A DNA stretch of 23,563 nt, taken from assembly GCA_031427625.1 (NCBI GenBank), contig JANPNV010000056.1, positions 1 through 23,563 of the forward strand, in the 5' to 3' direction. The notes under the pieces were generated by a model. That model searched no databases and was not told the origin of the DNA. It saw only the letters and a program-made list of their open reading frames with translations. Position 1 is the first letter of the stretch. Every line of letters starts with the position of its first letter. Position numbers and translations under genes: made by a program. This stretch comes from JADKIH01 sp031427625. Its GTDB lineage: Bacteria; Bacteroidota; Bacteroidia; AKYH767-A; 2013-40CM-41-45. Below, in pieces: positions 7,887 to 14,479 of this stretch.

Positions 7887-8675
7887 ATGAGAATTAAAAT
7901 TTCTTTTTTAAAGGTGCATGGAAGTAGTGGAACGGTTCCTCTTCACCATCAAAAAATTATTTCGGCATTCATGGATGAGGTAATCCGTGAGATTCCCGCA
8001 TCATCGGATTTCTATTGCTTCTCTTCTCTGAAGGGGACATCGAAGGTGCAAAGCGGACAAATTCGTTTTCTGTCTTCGAAGGTATCTCTGGTAATATCAG
8101 CGCCCGAAGCAGAATTTGCCGAACAGTGGGTGAAGAAAATTTTTGACCGCAGGCTTGTGAGCTTTGCCAAGCTTACCCTAGTCCCTAAGGCTTACGATAT
8201 TATTCCTGATCCTGATTTTAAAACAGTGATGAAGTACGTTTGTATTTCACCAAAGGTTCCTCAGCCTCAGTTTGAAACTGATGAAGCTGGAAATATTCCG
8301 GAAGCACTCGATCCAAGATCACATGAATTTTCTGACCTTTTCTATGATGCCATATTCGATAGAATGGAGAAGGCAGGATTTACTCCTGAGCAACTTGCAT
8401 CATTTGCTGAGTTTGAGATAATGCCTGATGCGGGTTACGTTCAAAAAATCCTCGACACGCATAAAAAGTTCGCCCGTATTTATAAGAACAATAGCAACCA
8501 GACTATCTTTGGATACCTTCTGCCTTTTGCCTTACATGCTCATCCACAGGTTCAGAAATTTATATGGGATTGTGGTATCGGATTGTTTACGACACAAGGA
8601 TATGGAATGATTGATGTTGTCGGGCACAATTCAGCGATTGTTGAAGAAGCGACACCGGAATCAACCGAGCAGTAA
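7887..8675 (+). CDS. cas6: CRISPR-associated endoribonuclease Cas6 (stand-alone)
   Basis: This 262-residue protein matches the Cas6 family, which cuts CRISPR precursor RNA within the repeats to make guide RNAs. Visible family features are the N-terminal strand MRIKISF followed by GTVPLHHQKIISAFM, YCFSSLKG (F-x-F-S-type strand), VSLVISAPEAEFAEQWVKKI, the mid-protein CISPKVP, and above all the C-terminal Gly-rich loop GIGLFTTQGYGMIDVV (230-245) after FGYLLPFAL. H20 and H21 are candidates for the general acid in the first helix, but I cannot say which residue is catalytic. Length is normal for Cas6. There is no repeat array, Cas1, Cas2 or interference gene anywhere in the window. The neighbours are glycan genes to the left and a convergent Kazal-protein gene whose stop codon directly abuts this one. 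It may act in trans on an array elsewhere in the genome. Confidence 0.85.
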   Translation: MRIKISFLKVHGSSGTVPLHHQKIISAFMDEVIREIPASSDFYCFSSLKGTSKVQSGQIRFLSSKVSLVISAPEAEFAEQWVKKIFDRRLVSFAKLTLVPKAYDIIPDPDFKTVMKYVCISPKVPQPQFETDEAGNIPEALDPRSHEFSDLFYDAIFDRMEKAGFTPEQLASFAEFEIMPDAGYVQKILDTHKKFARIYKNNSNQTIFGYLLPFALHAHPQVQKFIWDCGIGLFTTQGYGMIDVVGHNSAIVEEATPESTEQ

Positions 8676-9203
8676 TCACTCAGTTACACGCGCAAATTTT
8701 ATATACTGCTTCTCATTATTTACAATGACAACAAGCAGGTATATGCCTCTTGTCAGAGATTGCACCGGAATTTCAAGTGGAGAGTTTGAGGTTGGATAAA
8801 TTCCATCCCTGCTTGTTGCATCAAAGAAAGTGTACTTGATTTTCCCAAAAGCATCATAGATATAAATCGAAATTGATATGTTTTGGCTCGTTATATTTCT
8901 GATATATGCCTGGAATTTTATCGGATTAATGCCAGCGAATGTTGGGCGCAAATCAATATGAAAATTCCCGCAAATTGTATTGTCTGTCCAATTGAATAAC
9001 GCACCCCAATGGATGGCCGCACAGGCATTCCTGTATGTTACATTGTCGCATCCACAAACAGGATTGTATTCGTCACCACCGGCACTTAGTCCGCATTGGT
9101 AGAATAGGTCGGGCTGCGTAAGCGTGTCCTTACAAATTGTGGTAAATTGTGCGTATAAAGAACCGCCTGATAAGAAGATTAAAATGAATAATAATTTCCG
9201 CAT
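8676..9203 (-). CDS. Small secreted Kazal-domain protein with T9SS sorting domain
   Basis: This 175-residue protein has a signal peptide (about 1-18, ending SLYAQ), a Kazal-type domain (about 24-80) and a C-terminal type A sorting domain for type IX secretion (about 85-175, ending RGIYLLVVIVNNEKQYIKF). The Kazal core reads EYNPVCGCDNVTYRNAC, and six cysteines (24, 37, 50, 52, 61, 78) could form three disulfides. Kazal domains usually inhibit serine proteases by inserting a loop; whether this one does is unknown, and related bacterial domains also occur as binding modules. It is expected to be secreted or surface-attached. The gene is convergent with cas6 with no bases between the stop codons, and divergent from acpH across a 59-base promoter region. 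Confidence 0.85.
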   Translation of the reverse strand: MRKLLFILIFLSGGSLYAQFTTICKDTLTQPDLFYQCGLSAGGDEYNPVCGCDNVTYRNACAAIHWGALFNWTDNTICGNFHIDLRPTFAGINPIKFQAYIRNITSQNISISIYIYDAFGKIKYTFFDATSRDGIYPTSNSPLEIPVQSLTRGIYLLVVIVNNEKQYIKFARVTE

Positions 9204-9207
9204 CGGG

Positions 9208-9215
9208 TAAAGATA
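9208..9215 (-). promoter_or_regulatory. Candidate promoter of the Kazal-protein gene, TATCTTTA
   Basis: On the - strand TATCTTTA matches TAnnTTTG at all but the last base, and a TTG lies 20 bases upstream of it, a good -33 spacing. The box ends 4 bases before the start codon, so the transcript would be leaderless or nearly so. It shares the 59-base divergent gap with the acpH promoter. Confidence 0.4.
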
Positions 9216-9248
9216 TTAAATGAAGAGGCGCTATTCAATAGCATACCC

Positions 9249-9256
9249 TAACTTTG
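9249..9256 (+). promoter_or_regulatory. Candidate acpH promoter, -7 box TAACTTTG
   Basis: TAACTTTG is an exact TAnnTTTG match ending 6 bases before the ATG at 9263. With the usual spacing from the -7 box, transcription would start at or next to the A of that ATG. No clear -33 element is seen, so the call rests on the -7 box and its placement. Confidence 0.45.
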
Positions 9257-9262
9257 AACAGA

Positions 9263-9838
9263 ATGAATTTTCTCGCTCATATATACCTGTCAGGAGATAA
9301 TGAAGAACTATTAATCGGTAATTTTATTGCTGACTTTGTAAAAGGAAGTAAAAAGGATCTTTATCCCGTCGGAATCACCAGAGGAATTGAATTGCACAGG
9401 GCAATTGACAATTTCACCGATCATCATCAGATAACTGCCGAGAGTAAATCGAGACTTTATCCAAGACATCATAAATATGCGCCTGTAATTGTTGACATAT
9501 ACTATGATCATTTTCTGGCCAAAAATTTTTCTTTATATTGTGATATAGCCCTTGTAGACTATGTTGCCCAATGCTACGAAGTCATTCAGAAGCACTATGA
9601 TATGCTCCCTGAAGGAGTAAAGCAGTTCTTCCCATATATGGTTGAAAAAAATTGGCTGTTGAATTATTCGACTGTGGAAGGAATTGGACGAACCCTAAAA
9701 GGTCTTTCAAGCCGCGTTGCATTTCCCAATAAAATGAATGAGGCAACGATCGATCTTGAGAATGAATATTCTCTATTTGAAGACGAGTTCAGCCGGTTTT
9801 TCCCTCAGTTGATTAACTTTGTACATCAAAAACGCTGA
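9263..9838 (+). CDS. acpH: Acyl carrier protein phosphodiesterase (AcpH family, PF04336)
   Basis: This 191-residue cytoplasmic protein belongs to the AcpH family, which removes the 4'-phosphopantetheine arm from acyl carrier protein. The start MNFLAHIYLSG, the segment IGNFIADFVKG (D24) and the segment GIELHRAIDNFTDHH (H45, D49, D53, H54) are the family's conserved, probably metal-binding parts; YAPVIVDIYYDHFLA is a further signature. Length is close to that of E. coli AcpH. An in-frame TTG at 9254 would add three residues but lies inside the -7 promoter box, so ATG 9263 is the start. The DUF167 gene follows after 3 bases and is probably co-transcribed. Confidence 0.9.
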   Translation: MNFLAHIYLSGDNEELLIGNFIADFVKGSKKDLYPVGITRGIELHRAIDNFTDHHQITAESKSRLYPRHHKYAPVIVDIYYDHFLAKNFSLYCDIALVDYVAQCYEVIQKHYDMLPEGVKQFFPYMVEKNWLLNYSTVEGIGRTLKGLSSRVAFPNKMNEATIDLENEYSLFEDEFSRFFPQLINFVHQKR

Positions 9839-9841
9839 AGA

Positions 9842-10099
9842 ATGCTTTTATACCTGAAAATCAAGCCAAATCAACGGTTTAACAGGGTAGAAGTAGTTGA
9901 AGGCGAATACCAGATCAGGATCACAGCTCCCGCAGTCGATGGAAAGGCCAATGAAGGATTAATCGAATTTCTTAGCGAAATTCTCCTCATTCCAAAGTCG
10001 AAGATCAAGGTTAAAAAGGGACATACTAGTCGTCAGAAATGCCTTGAAATTGATGCTGATAAAGTTTGGGTCGACGAACATCTGCTGAAAGCAAGCTGA
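9842..10099 (+). CDS. DUF167 / YggU-family (UPF0235) protein
   Basis: This 85-residue protein matches the DUF167 family: an N-terminal strand YLKIKPNQRFNRVE, the centre RITAPAVDGKANEGLIEFLSE, and the C-terminal KIKVKKGHTSRQKCLEI. The AP-x-x-GKAN segment and the K-x-G-x-x-S-R-x-K pattern are the family's signatures. The molecular function is unknown; structures known for the family show a small alpha/beta fold. It starts 3 bases after acpH and is likely its operon partner. A hairpin follows at 10131-10154. Confidence 0.9.
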   Translation: MLLYLKIKPNQRFNRVEVVEGEYQIRITAPAVDGKANEGLIEFLSEILLIPKSKIKVKKGHTSRQKCLEIDADKVWVDEHLLKAS

Positions 10100-10130
10100 A
10101 GTCTGCACAATAAAATGTGAATAACTAAAA

Positions 10131-10154
10131 GCCGGTAAATCCTGATACACCGGC
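10131..10154 (+). terminator. Hairpin after the DUF167 gene, possible weak terminator
   Basis: GCCGGT (10131-10136) and ACCGGC (10149-10154) are perfect inverted copies around a 12-base loop. The sequence that follows has only a short T run (CTATTTTTA), so termination would be weak or partial. It lies between the acpH-DUF167 pair and the topoisomerase genes. Confidence 0.35.
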
Positions 10155-10172
10155 ATCAAAACTATTTTTAAG

Positions 10173-10189
10173 CTCCGGAAAAAACGGAG
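10173..10189 (+). promoter_or_regulatory. Small hairpin in the parE leader region
   Basis: CTCCG (10173-10177) and CGGAG (10185-10189) flank a 7-base A-rich loop, ending 23 bases before the parE ATG. TATTTTTA at 10163-10170 is a loose -7 box match just upstream. The hairpin could be part of the parE leader RNA, but a 5-bp stem is weak evidence. Confidence 0.25.
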
Positions 10190-10212
10190 TAAATCGAATA
10201 ACAATAAAAAAT

Positions 10213-12072
10213 ATGGCAGAAAAAATTAAGCCTGCCCATGGCTATACGGAAGAAAGTATCCGGTCACTCGACTGGAAAGAACATATCCGTACGCGCCCGG
10301 GTATGTATATCGGAAAACTGGGAGATGGAACATCGAAAGACGATGGGATTTATGTATTGCTGAAAGAAGTTGTCGATAATTGCATCGACGAATTTGTAAT
10401 GGGATATGGAAAAATAATTGAGTTAAACATAGACGACAAAATTGTTTCAGTTCGCGATTATGGCCGCGGAATTCCGCTTGGAAAAGTTGTGGAATGCGTA
10501 TCGAAAATAAATACAGGAGGGAAGTACGACAGCAAAGCTTTTCAAAAAAGCGTGGGACTAAACGGCGTCGGAACAAAAGCGGTCAATGCACTTTCTTCTC
10601 AATTCCTTGTTCAATCATATCGTGAAGGACGTACTAAACTGGCTGAATTCAGTCGCGGCGAAATTCTGAAAGATGAAAAAGAAAAAAAGGCAGATAACAA
10701 GAATGGCACGGCAATAAGTTTTATTCCCGACGAAAAGGTTTTCGGCACCTACCGTTTCAACAAAGATTATGTTGCAAACATGCTTTGGTACTACGTTTAT
10801 CTTAACCGTGGGTTAACTATTGAATTCAACGATCAGAAATTCTTTTCGGTGAATGGATTGAAAGATCTTCTGGAAAAAAATCTCAGCGATGAAATACTCT
10901 ATCCGATTATTCATTTGCAGGGCGACGACATTGAAATAACATTTACTCATACGACTGCATATGGTGAAGAATATTATTCCTTCGTAAACGGTCAGCATAC
11001 AACACAAGGCGGAACACATCAGGCAGCTTTTCGTGAAGCGATTGTAAAAACTATCCGTGAATTTTATAAGAAGGATTTTGATGCTAGCGACATACGTACA
11101 TCGATTGAGGCAGCCATCAGCGTTCGTGTTCAGGAACCCGTATTCGAATCGCAGACGAAAACTAAACTCGGATCGCTTACCCGTGAGCCAAATGGTTTAG
11201 CTATCCGTACCTGGATAAATGATTTCGTGAAGACGGAGCTCGACAATTATCTGCATAAGCATCCTGATACAGCGAAGGCTATCGAACAGAAAATTCAACA
11301 GAGTGAAAAGGAAAGAAAAGAGATTGCAGGAATAAAGAAGCTGGCCAATGAAAGAGCGCGCAAAGCAAATCTTCACAATAAGAAACTCCGTGATTGCCGT
11401 GTTCACTATAACACCAAACATATCGAACGACAGAATTCGACCATTTTTATTACTGAAGGTGATTCTGCCAGCGGCTCCATTACAAAGTCGAGAGATGTTA
11501 ACACACAAGCAGTATTCAGTCTGAAAGGAAAGCCGCTTAATTGCTATGGTATGACGAAGAAAGTTGTTTACGAGAATGAGGAATTTAACCTGTTACAGAA
11601 TGCATTAAACATCGAAGACGGTCTCGATGAGTTAAGATACAACAACATTGTAATTGCTACCGATGCCGATGTTGATGGAATGCATATCAGACTTCTCCTC
11701 ATGACATTCTTCCTTCAGTTTTTTCCGGAGCTGGTTAAAAGTAACCACGTTCATATTCTTCAGACACCTCTCTTCAGAGTCAGAAATAAAAAAGAAACGA
11801 TATACTGTTACAGTGATCAGGAAAGAGCGCGAGCCGTCGAAAAACTGGGTCCTAAGCCGGAGATAACACGTTTCAAAGGGTTGGGCGAAATATCTCCAGA
11901 TGAATTCTATCATTTCATAGGGAAAACAATGCGGCTTGATCCTGTTACACTTAGTCAGGAAGAAACCATACACAAATTGCTCGATTATTACATGGGGAAA
12001 AATACTCCTGAAAGACAGGAGTTCATTATCAACAATCTCAGAGTTGAGAAAGACGAAGTAGCTGTCGTCTGA
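10213..12072 (+). CDS. parE: DNA topoisomerase IV subunit B
   Basis: This 619-residue protein is the ATPase subunit of a type IIA topoisomerase. It captures and passes the transported DNA segment and contributes to the Mg site; with ParC it unlinks daughter chromosomes. The GHKL ATPase part has RPGMYIG (28-34), EVVDNCIDE with E52 and N56, VRDYGRGIP (80-88), SVGLNGVGTKAVNAL and GGTHQAAF. The switch-lysine loop QTKTKLGS follows. The TOPRIM part has FITEGDSASGS (E415) and DADVDGMHIR (D484, D486, D488). The paired ParC-like gene 47 bases downstream and the length near 620 residues favour ParE over GyrB. An A-rich leader precedes the ATG. No strong promoter box was found upstream. Confidence 0.94.
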   Translation: MAEKIKPAHGYTEESIRSLDWKEHIRTRPGMYIGKLGDGTSKDDGIYVLLKEVVDNCIDEFVMGYGKIIELNIDDKIVSVRDYGRGIPLGKVVECVSKINTGGKYDSKAFQKSVGLNGVGTKAVNALSSQFLVQSYREGRTKLAEFSRGEILKDEKEKKADNKNGTAISFIPDEKVFGTYRFNKDYVANMLWYYVYLNRGLTIEFNDQKFFSVNGLKDLLEKNLSDEILYPIIHLQGDDIEITFTHTTAYGEEYYSFVNGQHTTQGGTHQAAFREAIVKTIREFYKKDFDASDIRTSIEAAISVRVQEPVFESQTKTKLGSLTREPNGLAIRTWINDFVKTELDNYLHKHPDTAKAIEQKIQQSEKERKEIAGIKKLANERARKANLHNKKLRDCRVHYNTKHIERQNSTIFITEGDSASGSITKSRDVNTQAVFSLKGKPLNCYGMTKKVVYENEEFNLLQNALNIEDGLDELRYNNIVIATDADVDGMHIRLLLMTFFLQFFPELVKSNHVHILQTPLFRVRNKKETIYCYSDQERARAVEKLGPKPEITRFKGLGEISPDEFYHFIGKTMRLDPVTLSQEETIHKLLDYYMGKNTPERQEFIINNLRVEKDEVAVV

Positions 12073-12119
12073 TAATATTTTTTCATTAACGATAAAGTTC
12101 AATCAACAAGAAATTAAAA

Positions 12120-14399
12120 ATGCCTCAAAAGAATAAGAAGGAAGTTCCTAATAATGTTGTCCGGAAAAAAACAGATTCCATACATGTTAATGGCATGTAC
12201 GAAAACTGGTTTTTAGATTACGCATCATATGTAATTCTGGAGCGGGCTGTACCACATATTAACGACGGATTAAAACCAGTTCAGCGACGAATCATGCATT
12301 CGATGTGGGAAATGGAAGACGGACGATATAATAAAGTTGCGAACGTCATTGGTCATTCCATGAAGTATCATCCACACGGTGACGCTTCTATCGGAGATGC
12401 AATGGTACAACTCGGACAGAAAGATCTGCTGATTGACATGCAGGGTAACTGGGGAAATATTTTCACCGGTGATAGCGCCGCTGCTGCCAGGTATATCGAA
12501 GCGAGAATTTCTAAATTCGGTCTCGATGTTGTATTCAATCCGAAGACCACCATGTGGCAGCTTAGTTATGATGGACGTAACCGCGAACCTATAACTCTTC
12601 CCGTAAAATTTCCACTGCTGCTTGCTCAGGGTGTAGAAGGTATAGCTGTAGGTCTTGCCTGCAAGATTCTGCCACATAACTTCGTCGAACTTATTGATGC
12701 ATCGATCGATATTTTAAGGAATAAAAAAGTGGACCTTATGCCAGACTTCCCGACGGGAGGCGAGGCTGATTTCAGCAAATACAATGAGGGATTACGTGGC
12801 GGACGAATACGGGTTCGTGCAAAAATTGAAAAACTCGATAAGAAAACCCTCGTCATTACAGAGATTCCTTTCGGAACAACTACAACTTCCCTTATCGATA
12901 CAATACTGGCAGCTAATGATAAAGGAAAAATAAAGGTCAAGAAGGTCGAAGATAATACTGCTGCCAAGGTTGAAATTATGATTCACCTTCACAGCGATTC
13001 GTATGAAGATATCGACAAAACAGTCGATGCATTGTATGCATTTACGGATTGTGAAGTTTCTATTTCTCCCAATTCATGTGTTATCGTGGAAGACAAGCCG
13101 CGTTTCATGAGTGTCAACGACATCCTGAAGTACAACACAGAAAGAACCCTTGAATTATTACGCAAAGAACTCGAAATAAGAAAATCGGAGCTTGATGAAG
13201 AATGGCATTTCAGTTCACTCATTAAAATCTTCATTGAGAAAAGAATCTATCGCGACATCGAAGAGTGTACGACTTGGGATGGTGTTATTGAAGCTATCGA
13301 TAACGGATTGAAGCCGTATAAGAAGAAATTCAAACGCGCAATAACACGCGATGATATTGTCTCGCTTACAGAAATTAAAATCAAACGTATTTCCCGATAC
13401 GATGTCAAAGAACAGGATCAGAAAATTCGTGGCCTCGAAGATCAGCTGAAAGAAGTTGAACATCATCTCGCTAATATAAAACAGTATGCTATTTCCTGGT
13501 ATAAAGAACTTTTGAAGAAATATGGAAAAGGCCGCGAGAGAAAAACAAAAATATCTTCATTCGAACAAGTTGTCGCTTCCGAAGTCATCATCAACAATCA
13601 AAAGCTTTATGTAAACCGAGAAGATGGATTTGCAGGCTTCTCACTGAAGAAGGATGAATTTCTAAGCGATTGTTCAAGTCTCGACGAAATCATTGTTTTC
13701 AGAAATGATGGAACAATGATCGTCACCAAGGTTGATGAGAAAAAATATGTCGGCAAAGACGTCAGATATATTGCGATCTACAGAAAGTCAGATCCTGAAC
13801 AGGTTTATAATATGATCTATCAGGATGGTAAAGGGGGCAATGTTATGGTGAAGCGGTTTACCGTCGGTGGCACCACTCGAGACAAAGAATATGTTCTTAC
13901 AAAAGGAGGAGAAGGATCAAAAGTTCTCTGGTTCTCTGTCAACGACCCACTGCAATCAGAAACTGTTCGTGTTATGCTCAGGCCAAAACCAAAACTGAGA
14001 ATAACTCAGCTTGACGTAGTCTTCGCTGATATCGAAGTGAAAGGAAGAGGGACGAATGGTAATATCCTTACCAGAAATGCAGTCTCTAAAATTGTCAGGA
14101 TTGCAGACGCAAAACCTTCTGCAAAACCTGTTCAGACGACTATTCCTGTTCCGAAAATACAAGAGCAGGCATCTGTGAAAAAATCGGCTCCGGTACCTGT
14201 TCCTTCTGGAACGGCAAAAAAAAAGGAAGGGAAATCAGTGTCAAAAAAAGAAAAACCACTCCGGGAAGAAAAGCCGGTCACCATGGAGTGGGATCTCGCA
14301 GAAAAAAAAGATAAAGTTTCATCAGATCGCGCTCGTATCCTCTCAGACCTCGAGAAAAAAACCAATGCAAAAAAGTCTCAAACGAAATTAGATATATAG
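12120..14399 (+). CDS. parC: DNA topoisomerase IV subunit A
   Basis: This 759-residue protein is the DNA-cutting subunit of topoisomerase IV. It shows YASYVILERAVPHINDGLKP (34-53), VIGHSMKYHPHGDASIGDA and GDSAAAARYIEAR, in which Y125 is the catalytic tyrosine preceded by R124. A coiled-coil-like stretch (KEQDQKIRGLEDQLKEVEHH) follows the winged-helix and tower regions. The C-terminal part (about 530-665) has repeated strands with VLTKGGEGSKVLW and GRGTNGNIL, as in the DNA-wrapping beta-pinwheel, but lacks a clear GyrA-box, which fits ParC rather than GyrA. The last 90 or so residues are a low-complexity tail rich in Lys, Pro, Ser and Glu, probably disordered. The gene follows parE and is probably co-transcribed. 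Its stop codon lies in a 13-bp hairpin stem. Confidence 0.94.
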   Translation: MPQKNKKEVPNNVVRKKTDSIHVNGMYENWFLDYASYVILERAVPHINDGLKPVQRRIMHSMWEMEDGRYNKVANVIGHSMKYHPHGDASIGDAMVQLGQKDLLIDMQGNWGNIFTGDSAAAARYIEARISKFGLDVVFNPKTTMWQLSYDGRNREPITLPVKFPLLLAQGVEGIAVGLACKILPHNFVELIDASIDILRNKKVDLMPDFPTGGEADFSKYNEGLRGGRIRVRAKIEKLDKKTLVITEIPFGTTTTSLIDTILAANDKGKIKVKKVEDNTAAKVEIMIHLHSDSYEDIDKTVDALYAFTDCEVSISPNSCVIVEDKPRFMSVNDILKYNTERTLELLRKELEIRKSELDEEWHFSSLIKIFIEKRIYRDIEECTTWDGVIEAIDNGLKPYKKKFKRAITRDDIVSLTEIKIKRISRYDVKEQDQKIRGLEDQLKEVEHHLANIKQYAISWYKELLKKYGKGRERKTKISSFEQVVASEVIINNQKLYVNREDGFAGFSLKKDEFLSDCSSLDEIIVFRNDGTMIVTKVDEKKYVGKDVRYIAIYRKSDPEQVYNMIYQDGKGGNVMVKRFTVGGTTRDKEYVLTKGGEGSKVLWFSVNDPLQSETVRVMLRPKPKLRITQLDVVFADIEVKGRGTNGNILTRNAVSKIVRIADAKPSAKPVQTTIPVPKIQEQASVKKSAPVPVPSGTAKKKEGKSVSKKEKPLREEKPVTMEWDLAEKKDKVSSDRARILSDLEKKTNAKKSQTKLDI

Positions 14400-14431
14400 T
14401 GATGCATTTTTTGAATAGTGCATCACTATAT
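14394..14431 (+). terminator. Hairpin overlapping the parC stop codon, possible terminator
   Basis: A perfect 13-bp inverted repeat has its left arm at 14394-14406 and right arm at 14419-14431, separated by a 12-base T-rich loop. The TAG stop of parC (14397-14399) is inside the left arm. Only a short T run (TTT at 14431-14433) follows, so it is not a classical intrinsic terminator, but it could stop transcription or protect the 3' end. Confidence 0.5.
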
Positions 14432-14479
14432 TTAAGTTCTTGCTGAACAATATTTTCGTATTGTGAACGTATTACTATC

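Noticed and set aside
8428..8799. Two short + strand frames at the end of cas6 and over the Kazal gene
   Set aside because: They overlap well-supported genes in another frame and have no recognisable protein character.
9254..9262. TTG start three codons upstream for AcpH
   Set aside because: The TTG is the end of the exact -7 box TAACTTTG, and the family N-terminus MNFLAHIY begins at ATG 9263.
14451..14458. TATTTTCG as a promoter for the gene at 14480
   Set aside because: It has one mismatch to TAnnTTTG and no -33 element at suitable spacing, so it is too weak to list as a feature.
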